From SZUA-368 sp028533045 (GTDB lineage: Bacteria; Spirochaetota; Spirochaetia; DSM-2461), in assembly GCA_050031985.1 (NCBI GenBank), contig JBNAIG010000049.1, positions 39,451 to 103,450 of the forward strand: a stretch of DNA of 64,000 nt, given 5' to 3'. The translations under genes and the position numbers were made by a program. Below the pieces are notes generated by a model, which searched no databases, had not been told where the DNA came from, and saw nothing but the letters and a program-made list of their open reading frames with translations. This document shows, piece after piece, positions 27,206 to 35,754 of this stretch. Numbering within the stretch: the stretch's first letter is position 1; every line of letters starts with the position of its first letter.

Positions 27206-28405
27206 ATGGGAACTATTACTGTTCGGAACGAATCGGAAACTATCAATAGAATTGTACTGGAAAATAAGGAGATCGTTCTGATCGGTACGGCCCACATCTC
27301 GGCGGAGAGCGCCCGGGAAGTGCGGGACGCCATTGAGGCAGAGAGTCCCGATCATGTAAGTATTGAGCTCGATTCGGGACGTTATAAAACCCTGGAAGAG
27401 GGGAACAGCCTCAAGAGTATGGACCTTTCCAAAATAATACGGGAAGGAAAGGCTTTTCTTGTTTTGGCCAACCTTGTACTCAGTTCCTTCCAGCAGAAAA
27501 TGGGAGCTGAACTGGGTACCAAGTCGGGAGATGAAATGCGGGCCGCCCTGGAAGTGGCCAAGGAGAAGGAACTCACCTTTTCCTTTGATGACCGCCCCAT
27601 TCAAACCACCTTGCAGCGAGCCTGGGCCAAATGTAATTTCTGGAATAAGCTCAAGCTTCTCTCCGTTTTGATTTCCAGCGCCTTTACCAATGAAAAAATC
27701 AGTGAAGAGGAACTGGAGGAGTTAAAGAAGAGCAGCGCCATCGAAAACATGATGGGCGAACTGGCCGATTTTCTTCCTCCCGTCAAAGAAGTTCTTATTG
27801 ATGAAAGAGACCAGTATCTGGCCACAAATATATTTAAATGTCCCGGCAAGAAGGTTGTAGCTGTTATTGGAGCCGGTCATGCGCCTGGGCTCATCGGCTG
27901 GCTTGAGAAACTGGCCGCCGGGGAAGTCTCCGATTCGTTGGAAGAAATCTCCCACATCCCCCCCAAGAAAGCGGGCGCGAAAATCCTCCCCTGGATAATA
28001 CCGCTTCTCATAGCCTCCCTGTTTGTTCTGGGGGGAATAAGAGGCTGGGATACACTTAAAGAAATGGGCCTCGCCTGGATTCTGGGGAACGGAATCTGTG
28101 CCGCCGTCGGTTCCATTATAGCCTTGGCCCGGCCTCAGACTATTCTGATTTCATTTATTGCCGCCCCCATAACGTCCATGAATCCCACCATTGGAGTAGG
28201 ATTTGTAACGGGATTACTGGAGTATTTTTTCCGCAAACCCAAGGTGGAAGATCTGGAAAACCTGTCTAAAGATACGGGCTCTCTCAAAGGGTGGTACCGA
28301 AACCGGGTCACCCGGGTTCTGCTGGTATTCTTTCTTTCCAGCCTGGGAAGTTCCATCGGAACCTTTTGGGCGGGTGCCCGCATAGCGATGATCTTTGCCG
28401 GATAA
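27206..28405 (+). CDS. TraB/PrgY family membrane protein
   Basis: 399 residues. The first 230 form a TraB domain with the conserved start IVLIGTAHISAESAREV, an SIELD motif and GAGHAPG near its end. The C-terminal part has about four TM helices (258-278, 290-310, 315-335, 370-395). The family includes enterococcal pheromone-shutdown PrgY and mitochondrial TRABD; a metalloprotease role has been proposed for relatives. Same operon as the TPR lipoprotein (no gap). Confidence 0.85.
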   Translation: MGTITVRNESETINRIVLENKEIVLIGTAHISAESAREVRDAIEAESPDHVSIELDSGRYKTLEEGNSLKSMDLSKIIREGKAFLVLANLVLSSFQQKMGAELGTKSGDEMRAALEVAKEKELTFSFDDRPIQTTLQRAWAKCNFWNKLKLLSVLISSAFTNEKISEEELEELKKSSAIENMMGELADFLPPVKEVLIDERDQYLATNIFKCPGKKVVAVIGAGHAPGLIGWLEKLAAGEVSDSLEEISHIPPKKAGAKILPWIIPLLIASLFVLGGIRGWDTLKEMGLAWILGNGICAAVGSIIALARPQTILISFIAAPITSMNPTIGVGFVTGLLEYFFRKPKVEDLENLSKDTGSLKGWYRNRVTRVLLVFFLSSLGSSIGTFWAGARIAMIFAG

Positions 28406-28414
28406 TGGGAAATA

Positions 28415-29182
28415 ATGGTATTATTTAGCCGTTTTCTGCTCTTTTTCTTAAAGTATTTTTTGCTCTTTTTTACCGGTACCGTTGTGGGCTGGTTTATAGA
28501 GCTTTTCTGGCGGCGCTATTTTGGGAAAGCCCGGAGGTGGATCAATCCGGGTTTTCTGAACGGCCCCTGGCTTCCCCTTTACGGTTTTGGCTGTATTTTT
28601 TTATATTTGCTTTGTCTTCCCGAGTGGCCTGTTTATATTCAAGCTCCCGTTTTTCTGGTGTCGTTAACCGTTCTGGAATTTGTGGCGGGAATGATTTTCA
28701 TAGGTCATTTTAAAATTAAATTGTGGGACTACTCGCAGAATTGGGGGAATCTAAAGGGATTGGTATGTCCTCTTTACAGTGTATTCTGGATGATTCTGGG
28801 AATGGTTTTTTCCCTGTTTATCTATCCCTATCTGGAGGTGATGGTCCTGTTTCTCTTCGAACACAGGGAAATGGCCTTTTTTATCGGTCTTTACGGCGGG
28901 TTATTCTCTGTTGATCTTTGGCAGTCCTTTAACCTGGCTATGCGTATTAAGGCTTTTGTTCAAGATACGGAAGAGCGCTGGTCCCTTGACTTTGAAAAGT
29001 TCAAGCTGGAACTGCGTGACCGGGTACAGGAAGGTCTTGTGAACCGGACTCGGTTCTTTCTGCCTTTTCAGGGAGAATTGGGGGGCAGTTTGCGAGAGCG
29101 GCTGAATGCCCACAGAAAGAATCTTCCCAAACCGCTGGCCCCTCTTCGGAAGGCTTTAGATAAGAGAAGAGAGAAAAAATGA
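28415..29182 (+). CDS. PF06541-type putative ABC-transporter permease-like membrane protein
   Basis: 255 residues, five or six TM helices. The family blocks are clear: INPGFLNGPWLPLYGFG, IFIGHFKIKLWDYSQNWGNLKGLVCPLYSVFW. The family is annotated as a CmpB-like transporter permease without strong functional proof. The basic tail (200-255) is cytoplasmic. Follows TraB by nine bases and overlaps the HD-domain gene (ATGA). Confidence 0.8.
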   Translation: MVLFSRFLLFFLKYFLLFFTGTVVGWFIELFWRRYFGKARRWINPGFLNGPWLPLYGFGCIFLYLLCLPEWPVYIQAPVFLVSLTVLEFVAGMIFIGHFKIKLWDYSQNWGNLKGLVCPLYSVFWMILGMVFSLFIYPYLEVMVLFLFEHREMAFFIGLYGGLFSVDLWQSFNLAMRIKAFVQDTEERWSLDFEKFKLELRDRVQEGLVNRTRFFLPFQGELGGSLRERLNAHRKNLPKPLAPLRKALDKRREKK

Positions 29183-29664
29183 CCATTGACTGGGAGCTAT
29201 ACCTGATCCTGGAGGATATCTGGAGACAGGAAGATTTCCAACGTCTGGCACATATTAATCATCATGGTAATTCCGTTTTGGAACACTCCTTTAAAGTAAC
29301 CTGTCTTGCCTGGACCCTTTCTAAACGATGGGGGTGGGACAGAAAGTCGGTGGCCCGGGGCGCTATCTTGCATGACTTCTTTCTATATGATTGGAAAGTG
29401 AAGGGCAGCAGCGGCCCTCGCCGTTCCTATGAAATCTGGAAAATGCACGGGTTTACCCATCCCGGTCAGGCTTTGAGGAATTCCGAGGACAGGTTTGAGT
29501 TAAATAAACGAGAGCGGGATATTATTGCCCGCCATATGTTTCCTTTGACGCCCTTACCTCCCCGCTACAGGGAAAGTTGGCTCGTAAATATTTGTGATAA
29601 GCTGGTTGCTTTAGGGGAGATTCCTCTCTACTTATCCTGGAGGAAAAGGAAGGGGACCTTATAG
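29179..29664 (+). CDS. HD-domain phosphohydrolase
   Basis: 161 residues. HD-superfamily metal ligands: His in NSVLEHSFKV, the HD pair in ARGAILHDFFLYDW, His in GFTHPGQAL, His in IIARHMFPLTP, and a terminal Asp in NICDKLVALGE. Such small HD proteins hydrolyse nucleotide or phosphate monoesters; the substrate is unknown. Last gene of the TPR-TraB-PF06541-HD cluster; its stop overlaps the convergent DUF2164 gene. Confidence 0.82.
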   Translation: MTIDWELYLILEDIWRQEDFQRLAHINHHGNSVLEHSFKVTCLAWTLSKRWGWDRKSVARGAILHDFFLYDWKVKGSSGPRRSYEIWKMHGFTHPGQALRNSEDRFELNKRERDIIARHMFPLTPLPPRYRESWLVNICDKLVALGEIPLYLSWRKRKGTL

Positions 29665-29901
29665 TTTAAGCTGGTCCATATCCAGGTCCATCTCTTCCAT
29701 TCTTTTAAGGAGGAACTCCCGGGAAGCGCCGACCCCTCGGTTGTAAAGTTCGGCCCCCATTGTTTCCGTAAGAAAATCCAGAAGCAACTCGGCCTTTAAG
29801 GAACCTATTTCCAGCTCCCATTCATCGTCGATGTAGGTAATAAGTTTATGGATAACTTGCTGTTTCCGGTCTTTATCCAGGGTAAGAGGACTTTTTTTCA
29901 T
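29659..29901 (-). CDS. DUF2164 family protein
   Basis: 80 residues. Matches the small conserved family by EWELEIGSLKAELLLDFLTETMGAELYNRGV, a very characteristic block. Function unknown; cytoplasmic and helical. Follows the VOC gene by eight bases. Confidence 0.8.
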   Translation of the reverse strand: MKKSPLTLDKDRKQQVIHKLITYIDDEWELEIGSLKAELLLDFLTETMGAELYNRGVGASREFLLKRMEEMDLDMDQLKL

Positions 29902-29909
29902 TGTTTCTC

Positions 29910-30281
29910 CTAACGGTGTTGGTCAAATAGTATCATATTCCCGTCCGGATCGACAACGGATATGCTGGCCGGCCCCCGGCCGTTCTCATCGGTCTCTTCC
30001 AGAAGCTCTATGCCCTCTTTTTTGAGTTTTTTTTGTATTTCTCTTATATCGGTAAAGTTATCCAGGTTCCGGGCGCTTTGATCCCAGCCGGGATTAAAGG
30101 TAAGGATATTGTCTCCGAACATATCAAGGAAAAGTCCGATAACTGCGGAACCGTTCCGCATCATCAACCAATTCTTATCCCTGTCTCCTCCGCACTCCGT
30201 GAACCCCAGTTTTTCATAGAAGTCGGAGGAGGCATCCAAATCCCTTACGGTTAAACTTACAGAAAAGGCACCTAATTCCAT
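29910..30281 (-). CDS. VOC superfamily (glyoxalase/bleomycin-resistance-like) protein
   Basis: 123 residues with two beta-alpha-beta-beta-beta repeats: FSVSLTVRDLDASSDFYEKLGF and the closing ISVVDPDGNMILFDQH. Members bind a metal or a small ligand; His/Glu ligands are not all clear, so enzyme or binding protein cannot be decided. GGAGG precedes the ATG. Confidence 0.82.
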   Translation of the reverse strand: MELGAFSVSLTVRDLDASSDFYEKLGFTECGGDRDKNWLMMRNGSAVIGLFLDMFGDNILTFNPGWDQSARNLDNFTDIREIQKKLKKEGIELLEETDENGRGPASISVVDPDGNMILFDQHR

Positions 30282-30353
30282 GTCATTCCTCCAAGAAAGA
30301 TAGTTTAAGTTTAAAAGATTGTAAGGGGGATTGCAAAGTGAGACGTTAAGAAA

Positions 30354-31730
30354 TCAGTCCTGTTGTACTTTTATCCAGGGAAGAGTTCCAAAATCACGGA
30401 CCGATTCAAGTCTTAAAAGTTTCATCCCTTCCGGTCCCTTGTCATCATCTTTACGGCGGGGGAGAACCATGGTGCCGTAGCCCGTATCGGCAGCGGCTTT
30501 AATACGCTTCTCCCGGTGGGAGACCGGCTGTATTTCCCCGGCCAAAGTTAATTCTCCCAAGGCGAGAAGATCGCCGGGTAGAGCCAGGCCTGTGCGGGCG
30601 GAAAAAAGGGCCAGGGCCAGAGGCAGGTCTGCTCCGGTTTCGGTAATCCGAAGCCCCCGGGCCACGTTAATATAAATATCATGGTCGGAGAACTTAAGTC
30701 CCCCGTGCTTTTCGAGAATAGCCGCAATGCGGGACACCCGGTTTTGGTCCAGTCGGTCCGAATAAATTCGGGAAAGGCTCCCCTTGGCGGGAACCGTAAG
30801 AGCCTGAATCTCCACCAGGAGAATCCGGCTGCCTTCATACAGTGTGGCCGTGGCGGTACCGGCGGGGGGCGCCCCTTCTCGGTGAACGAGAAATAGGCCC
30901 GACGTATCGCGTACCTCTTCCAGACCATTGCCTCCCATGCGAAAAAGGCCTAACTCATCGGTGGCGCCAAAGCGGTTTTTCTGGGCCCGAAGCATTCGCA
31001 AATCGCTCCCGGATTCCTCAAAATAGAGTACCGTGTCCACCAGATGTTCAATCGCCTTGGGACCGGCAATAGCCCCTTCTTTGGTTACGTGGGCCACAAG
31101 AAAAAGAACCGCTCCCAGCTCTTTGGCCGCCTTAATCAGCTCATAACAGCAAAGCTTTAACTGACTCACCGTCCCGGGAACTTCTCCGGCCCCGTCGGTC
31201 ATGAGTGTTTGGATAGAGTCAATTATTATGAGAGAAGGTTTATGTTCGTTAAGGGCGGGAAGAATCTCTTCCAACCGGGCTGTTGTGAGGACCATGGGAC
31301 GGTCCAGATCAATCTTTAGTCGTCGTCCCCGCTGTTTAATCTGCTCCGCCGACTCCTCTCCGGAGACATAAAGAACAGAGCCCTCCGTCTTAACCCGGTC
31401 GGTTAGCTGGAGTAGCAAAGTCGACTTACCAATCCCCGGTTCTCCTCCGATTAAAACGGAAGAGCCCGACATTATGCCCGATCCCAGGAGACGGTTCAGC
31501 TCGGGAAAGCCCGAATCTATACGTACCGTTTCCGGTTCTTTTACCTGGGAGAGAGTTTGGACCCGGGGAGGTTCGGAGATAGGAGCTCCGGACAAAGCGG
31601 AAGCTTTGCCCTTGGCCGGTTTAAATTCGGTAAAACTGTTCCAGCTGTCGCAGCTGGGGCAGCGACCGAGCCACTTGGGCTCCGTGTGGCCGCACTCCTT
31701 GCAAAGGTATTGGGTTTTTTCCCGCGCCAT
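30354..31730 (-). CDS. radA: DNA repair protein RadA
   Basis: 458 residues. Zinc finger Cys10, Cys13, Cys24 and Cys27; RecA-like core with Walker A GGEPGIGKST (95-104), the RadA-specific KNRFG motif (QKNRFGATDE) and a C-terminal Lon-protease-like domain (about 285-450). It promotes branch migration in recombination. It follows the two immunophilin genes by 12 bases and probably shares their transcript. Confidence 0.95.
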   Translation of the reverse strand: MAREKTQYLCKECGHTEPKWLGRCPSCDSWNSFTEFKPAKGKASALSGAPISEPPRVQTLSQVKEPETVRIDSGFPELNRLLGSGIMSGSSVLIGGEPGIGKSTLLLQLTDRVKTEGSVLYVSGEESAEQIKQRGRRLKIDLDRPMVLTTARLEEILPALNEHKPSLIIIDSIQTLMTDGAGEVPGTVSQLKLCCYELIKAAKELGAVLFLVAHVTKEGAIAGPKAIEHLVDTVLYFEESGSDLRMLRAQKNRFGATDELGLFRMGGNGLEEVRDTSGLFLVHREGAPPAGTATATLYEGSRILLVEIQALTVPAKGSLSRIYSDRLDQNRVSRIAAILEKHGGLKFSDHDIYINVARGLRITETGADLPLALALFSARTGLALPGDLLALGELTLAGEIQPVSHREKRIKAAADTGYGTMVLPRRKDDDKGPEGMKLLRLESVRDFGTLPWIKVQQD

Positions 31731-31742
31731 AGACGGGTTCGC

Positions 31743-32765
31743 CTACTCTATGGCGAGAAGCTGAATCTGGAAAATGAGCCAGCTATTGGGAGGTATAATC
31801 TCTCCCGCCCCTCTTTCGCCGTAAGCCAGCTCGGGGGGGATGACAATGGTACGTACTTCTCCGGTCTTCATGGCAAGAATCGCTTCCAGCCAGCCGGGAA
31901 TAACCGAATCGGTACCAATCGTGATAGAGTAGGGCTGGCCCCTCTCTACGGAGCTGTCAAAGACCGTTCCATTAGGAAGAGCACCGGTGTAGTGAACACT
32001 TACGGTGTCTCCCATTTGGGGCGTATCGCCAAATCCTTCGTAAATGGTGTAGTAGTAAATCCCGGACATGGTCTTGCTGTAACCTTCCAGACTTCTGACA
32101 ACGGCCGCCACATCGGCTTCTTCCGTTTCCAGGTTAACAAGTTCCTTTTCACGACCCGCCGTATAGCGCATTATGAAGGACTCATTGTCGGTCTTAAAGG
32201 ATTCCGCTTCCGCTCCTCTACGAAGGATCGTCAGGCTTGTCAGCTTGTCTCCGGCAGTCAGTTTATTTAAAACCTTTTCCCCTTCCACTATTCGGCCGAA
32301 GGGAGTGTAAATTCTGTCAAGGAAAGAGTCTCCTTCCCCTTTGGTAATGAAAAATCCCGCCCCGTTTGATTCGGTGGCAAGGCCGGTCATCACCAGAGTG
32401 CCCGGTTCGGCGGCGCTCAGAACAAAATCCTGTTCTCGGGGCAGAGTGTAGCCCGGGTCGCCTTCGCCGTTGTTCAAAGGGTCCCCGGAGAAGAGAGCGT
32501 AGTTCTCAATATCCCGGTAAAACGTCAGCCCGTCGTAGAAGTTCGTATTCTCACGAACAGGCCGGTCAATCGTATTTTCCGCCAACCCCACAAAGGAGGT
32601 TACCGTTAAAGGGGTATGGGCGTAATCCAGTTCAAACACCATCTCGCCCTTTGCCGTTTCCATCACAGCATAGAGACCGGGACTCAAAGCTTCCCGGTCA
32701 ACCGCCGTAAGAGGCGCAAGAAGAGACAAAAAAACAAGACAAATAACAAACAGATTTTTTTTCAC
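31743..32765 (-). CDS. Periplasmic cyclophilin-FKBP fusion with degenerate cyclophilin domain
   Basis: 340 residues with a cleavable signal peptide and no lipobox Cys. Residues about 28-185 follow the cyclophilin fold but the catalytic block that reads FHRVI-x-x-FMIQGG in its neighbour is FYRDIENYALFSGDP here, and SQFFIT is AGFFIT, so this domain is probably not an active isomerase. Residues 235-340 are an FKBP domain with GDTVSVHYTG, FDSS, VIPGWLEA and ELAYGERGAG intact. GTG start; 18 bases after its paralogue. Confidence 0.88.
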   Translation of the reverse strand: MKKNLFVICLVFLSLLAPLTAVDREALSPGLYAVMETAKGEMVFELDYAHTPLTVTSFVGLAENTIDRPVRENTNFYDGLTFYRDIENYALFSGDPLNNGEGDPGYTLPREQDFVLSAAEPGTLVMTGLATESNGAGFFITKGEGDSFLDRIYTPFGRIVEGEKVLNKLTAGDKLTSLTILRRGAEAESFKTDNESFIMRYTAGREKELVNLETEEADVAAVVRSLEGYSKTMSGIYYYTIYEGFGDTPQMGDTVSVHYTGALPNGTVFDSSVERGQPYSITIGTDSVIPGWLEAILAMKTGEVRTIVIPPELAYGERGAGEIIPPNSWLIFQIQLLAIE

Positions 32766-32783
32766 CCTATACCCCCTGTGGTC

Positions 32784-33812
32784 TTACTGGAAATCTACCA
32801 GTTCAATTTCGAAAACCAACCAGGCGTCGGGAGGAATAACCCCGCCCGCTCCGCGGCTGCCGTAAGCCAATTCGGGAGGAGACACGATGGTTCTCTTTTC
32901 GCCCTTCTTCATCTGAAGCAGAGTCAAATCCCAGGCGGGAATAACCTGACCCATACCAACCTGGAACTCAAAAGGCTCGCCCCGGTCGTAGGAAGAATCG
33001 AACTTGCGTCCGTCCAGGAAAGTCCCCTTGTAGTGGGCCTTAACCAAAGAACCCTTGGCAGGCTCGCCGCCGGTTCCTTCACGGGTAATATCGTAGTAAA
33101 CACCGTTGTCGTCTTTCTTCACATCGGGGAACTGGGACTGGATCTCCGCCAGGATTTCCTTAGCCTTTTCCGCCTTTTCCGCTTCCAGCTTTTCTTCCAC
33201 TTCGCGGTTCAGCTTGTCAAAAGCTTCCTGACCCGTTTCAAAAGCCTCGGCCGCAGCACCCTTTCGAATAATGGTAACCGACTTGATTTCGTCGCCCTGC
33301 TGAACAGAGTCAACAACCTTCTGGCCTTCCACGACATTACCAAAAATGGTGTGAGCCCCGTCAAGGTGGGGAGTGGCCACATGGGTAATGAAAAACTGGC
33401 TTCCGTTCGTACCTGCACCGGCGTTAGCCATGGCCAACTTACCGGGACCGTCAAACTTCAGAGCCGAATCGATCTCGTCGGCAAATCTATAACCGGGGCC
33501 GCCTGTACCGGTACCCAGAGGACAACCGCCCTGAATCATAAAATCGGCGATAACCCGGTGGAAATTCAAACCGTCGTAGTATTTGCCCTCCCGAGCGTCC
33601 GTATCCATCGTTCCCTCTGCAAGGGACACAAAGTTACAAACAGTAAGGGGCGTTCTTTCATATTCGAGTTCCACGAGAATAGGTCCGCGGGTCGTATCAA
33701 TCTCTGCATATAGGCCGTCGGCCAGATCCTGGTAGCTGTTACTGCATCCTGACATAATAATTGTTGTGAACAACACTAATGTTGAAATAATCCTAAAGGG
33801 ACGGTTGTTCAT
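32784..33812 (-). CDS. Cyclophilin-FKBP dual-family immunophilin lipoprotein
   Basis: 342 residues. Lipobox MSGC. The cyclophilin domain (about 27-190) keeps FHRVIADFMIQGG, GSQFFIT and HTIFGNVVEG. The linker is a charged coiled-coil-like stretch (AEAFETGQEAFDKLNREVEEKLEAEKAEKAKEIL, read as 195-230). The FKBP domain ends the protein with FDSSYDRGEPFEF, VIPAWD and ELAYGSRGAG. It should catalyse prolyl isomerisation with both domains in the periplasm. Two ATGs lie in tandem; the second (33812) has the better distance to AAGGAGG. Confidence 0.9.
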   Translation of the reverse strand: MNNRPFRIISTLVLFTTIIMSGCSNSYQDLADGLYAEIDTTRGPILVELEYERTPLTVCNFVSLAEGTMDTDAREGKYYDGLNFHRVIADFMIQGGCPLGTGTGGPGYRFADEIDSALKFDGPGKLAMANAGAGTNGSQFFITHVATPHLDGAHTIFGNVVEGQKVVDSVQQGDEIKSVTIIRKGAAAEAFETGQEAFDKLNREVEEKLEAEKAEKAKEILAEIQSQFPDVKKDDNGVYYDITREGTGGEPAKGSLVKAHYKGTFLDGRKFDSSYDRGEPFEFQVGMGQVIPAWDLTLLQMKKGEKRTIVSPPELAYGSRGAGGVIPPDAWLVFEIELVDFQ

Positions 33813-33815
33813 CAT

Positions 33816-34182
33816 TCCTCCTTAAACTCCGCTCGCAGGCGGGCACAGATTTACCGCAGTATAACATAGGTGGTTCTTTGGGAAAACCCCGGAAAGGTGA
33901 CCTGCGGGTTACAAATTGGTAATTAGCCCGGGGCCGGGCTGTCCAGGGCTTCGGCGCTGAACCGGCTGGCTGGGCCGCTCCGCGTCATGCGCCAGCCTGC
34001 GCCTCCGGTCCCGGTTAAGCCGTGACGGCTCCGCCCCCTTTCCATCCCTTTTTCGAAAGCGGACAGCGGACAGCGGAAATGTCGCCTTTGTTACTTATTT
34101 ACTTGTCATGTGACATCAACCGTCATTCGACGTGGTTATTCTTGACGTATTTTGCTGTTTTAATTAGCGTCGCTTTCAGCTT
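33816..34182. other. Gene-free gap with promoter, GC-rich palindromes and heptamer repeats
   Basis: No gene was found in this 367-base stretch. It holds a TATACT box at 33858-33863 (minus strand), probably for the immunophilin operon; a GC-rich palindromic segment at 33956-34030; three AGCGGA(C/A) heptads at 34058-34078; and the start of a GCTTTCA heptamer array that runs into the next gene. Confidence 0.7.
33956..34030. repeat. GC-rich nested inverted repeats
   Basis: AACCGG (33960-33965) pairs with CCGGTT (34011-34016); inside it GGCTGG (33968-33973) pairs with CCAGCC (33992-33997). A further palindrome AGCCG-TGA-CGGCT lies at 34018-34030. The segment is much richer in GC than its surroundings. 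Confidence 0.6.
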
Positions 34183-34202
34183 TCAGCTTTCAGCTTTCAG
34201 CT
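34172..34202 (+). repeat. Heptamer tandem repeat (GCTTTCA, 4.4 copies)
   Basis: Four perfect copies of GCTTTCA followed by GCT. On the minus strand the array encodes the last four residues (KAES) and the stop codon of the metal-binding protein. Confidence 0.9.
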
Positions 34203-34932
34203 GCGCGATATTATACTCCACCACATCAAAAAGCGTCTCCGTCTCTCCCTTGCCGGGAAAGTTAATCCATTCCACACTTTTGGCGTAGGGGAGGACTTCC
34301 TGCAGGGGCTGGGAGACGGCGTTGTGCCAGTTGTCGATAATGATATCCGCTTCCAGGGCGGCAATCTCTCCAATCTGGGCGGCCTGAAGGGGCTGGGGGC
34401 CGTAGACGGCGACCACTTCAAAGCCCATTTCCCGTGCAAAGGCCTGCTGGAAGAAGTGGACCACCGCTTTTTGGCCTTTGTAACCTGCCTTGTCCAGTTC
34501 TGCCCGGGAGCTTTCCAGGAGCTTTGACATTTCGTCCAGATTTTTCCGGGCCTCTTCCTCCGTTCCCGCTGCGGCGGCAATCTTCATAACCGACTCTTCC
34601 ATGGTGGCCTGATTCATCACGGTGGTGATCTGGACCATTTGGGTCGTATCCGAGCCGGCGTTCTCCTGAATCTTGCCTACCATATTCTCGTACCCGGCGA
34701 AAACGATCATTTCCGCGTTTCCCACCAGAGCCATATCGGAAGGTTTTAACTCGTACTCCGAGGGGTGCTGCATTTCGTAGGGAGCCAGGAGAGCGGCGTC
34801 CACCCCGGCCAGATGGGCAAAGGCGGCGGTCCAGGAGGTAGTGGCCAGTATCGTGGATGATTCGGGCTGTCCTGCTGCAGAGAGAGACAGGCCAAAAAGA
34901 AGGGCTAAAATCGGTATGAATATTCGTTTCAT
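34183..34932 (-). CDS. Metal ABC transporter substrate-binding protein (zinc/manganese type)
   Basis: 249 residues with a signal peptide (cleavage near SAAGQPE). Cluster A-I fold with a long central helix (130-165). Likely metal ligands lie in MQHPSEYELKPSD, AVVHFFQQAF and DNWHNA; the His-rich loop of ZnuA is absent. It follows the permease by 12 bases with AAGGAG. The C-terminal KAES comes from a heptamer repeat, and the stop codon lies inside it. Confidence 0.82.
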   Translation of the reverse strand: MKRIFIPILALLFGLSLSAAGQPESSTILATTSWTAAFAHLAGVDAALLAPYEMQHPSEYELKPSDMALVGNAEMIVFAGYENMVGKIQENAGSDTTQMVQITTVMNQATMEESVMKIAAAAGTEEEARKNLDEMSKLLESSRAELDKAGYKGQKAVVHFFQQAFAREMGFEVVAVYGPQPLQAAQIGEIAALEADIIIDNWHNAVSQPLQEVLPYAKSVEWINFPGKGETETLFDVVEYNIAQLKAES

Positions 34933-34944
34933 AGAAACTCCTTG

Positions 34945-35754
34945 TTATGTTCGGCCCAAAAGGCGGGCCAATGGTTTGGCAAAAATAAAAGCGACCGTAG
35001 CGGCCATGACGACCCCGGCGCTTATGGGGATATCCAGGGCAATTCCCAGGATAAATCCGGCCAGGCTGAATAAACCTCCCAGGGCCATGGAGAGAAGGAC
35101 GATTCCTTTGATACTCCGGGCATAGAAGGAGGCTACAATGGCGGGAAGCAGCAGGAGGGCATCCAGAAGAAGAGCCCCTATGAGCTGGAGGGAGAAGGCC
35201 ACCGTAAAGCCGGTCAGGAACATAATTATGTAGGTGAAAAGATCGGCGGGGACTCCCGAGGTTCGCGCCACGTCCCGGTCAAATATGAGGGCGTTCAGGC
35301 TTCCCTGGAACATGAAGTAAAAGAGGACCAGAAGCAGGCCAAAGCAGACGGTTATGACCAGATCGGTCCGGCTTACGGCAAAGAGGTTTCCCCAGAGCAG
35401 TTCCAGCGTATCCCGGGCGGGGACGTTGAACTTATACATCACCGCAAAGGCGGCGGCCATGGCAAAAACCATGAAGAAGGTGGTGCTGAATCCCGAATTG
35501 AGGGAGAGCCGCTGGGAGGAGAGTGAGGCCGCTCCAATGAGGAGGCCATTTACCATTACCGTAATGAGGAGCGGATCCCATCCCAGGGCCAGGGCTACTG
35601 CGCCACCCAAAAGCGCCCCGTGCATAAGCATAAAGCGCATGGTAAGTAGGTTTAGACGCAGGATAAAGACGCCCGTGACGGGAAAGGTGACTCCCGCTGC
35701 GAGAAGGACCAGAAAACCCCGTTGAATCGGGGGAAGGCTTAACAGTTCTAACAC
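34945..35754 (-). CDS. Metal ABC transporter permease (ZnuB/MntB type)
   Basis: 269 residues, eight or nine TM helices. Family blocks include RLNLLTMRFMLMHGALLGGAVAL and DRDVARTSGVP, which is followed by a cytoplasmic-loop and helix pattern typical of ABC-3 permeases. Moves the metal delivered by the neighbouring binding protein. Overlaps the end of the ATPase gene. Confidence 0.9.
   Translation of the reverse strand: MLELLSLPPIQRGFLVLLAAGVTFPVTGVFILRLNLLTMRFMLMHGALLGGAVALALGWDPLLITVMVNGLLIGAASLSSQRLSLNSGFSTTFFMVFAMAAAFAVMYKFNVPARDTLELLWGNLFAVSRTDLVITVCFGLLLVLFYFMFQGSLNALIFDRDVARTSGVPADLFTYIIMFLTGFTVAFSLQLIGALLLDALLLLPAIVASFYARSIKGIVLLSMALGGLFSLAGFILGIALDIPISAGVVMAATVAFIFAKPLARLLGRT

Noticed and set aside
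32616..33713. Plus-strand open frame opposite the immunophilin genes
   Set aside because: Reads as a mirror of conserved immunophilin codons with no signal or domain.
33956..34020. Integron attC site
   Set aside because: Only the ends resemble attC, spacing is unequal and no integrase or cassette array is in the window; kept as an unexplained palindrome.
34022..34288. Plus-strand open frame over the heptamer repeats
   Set aside because: It crosses the repeats and the end of the metal-binding protein, with no ribosome site or family.
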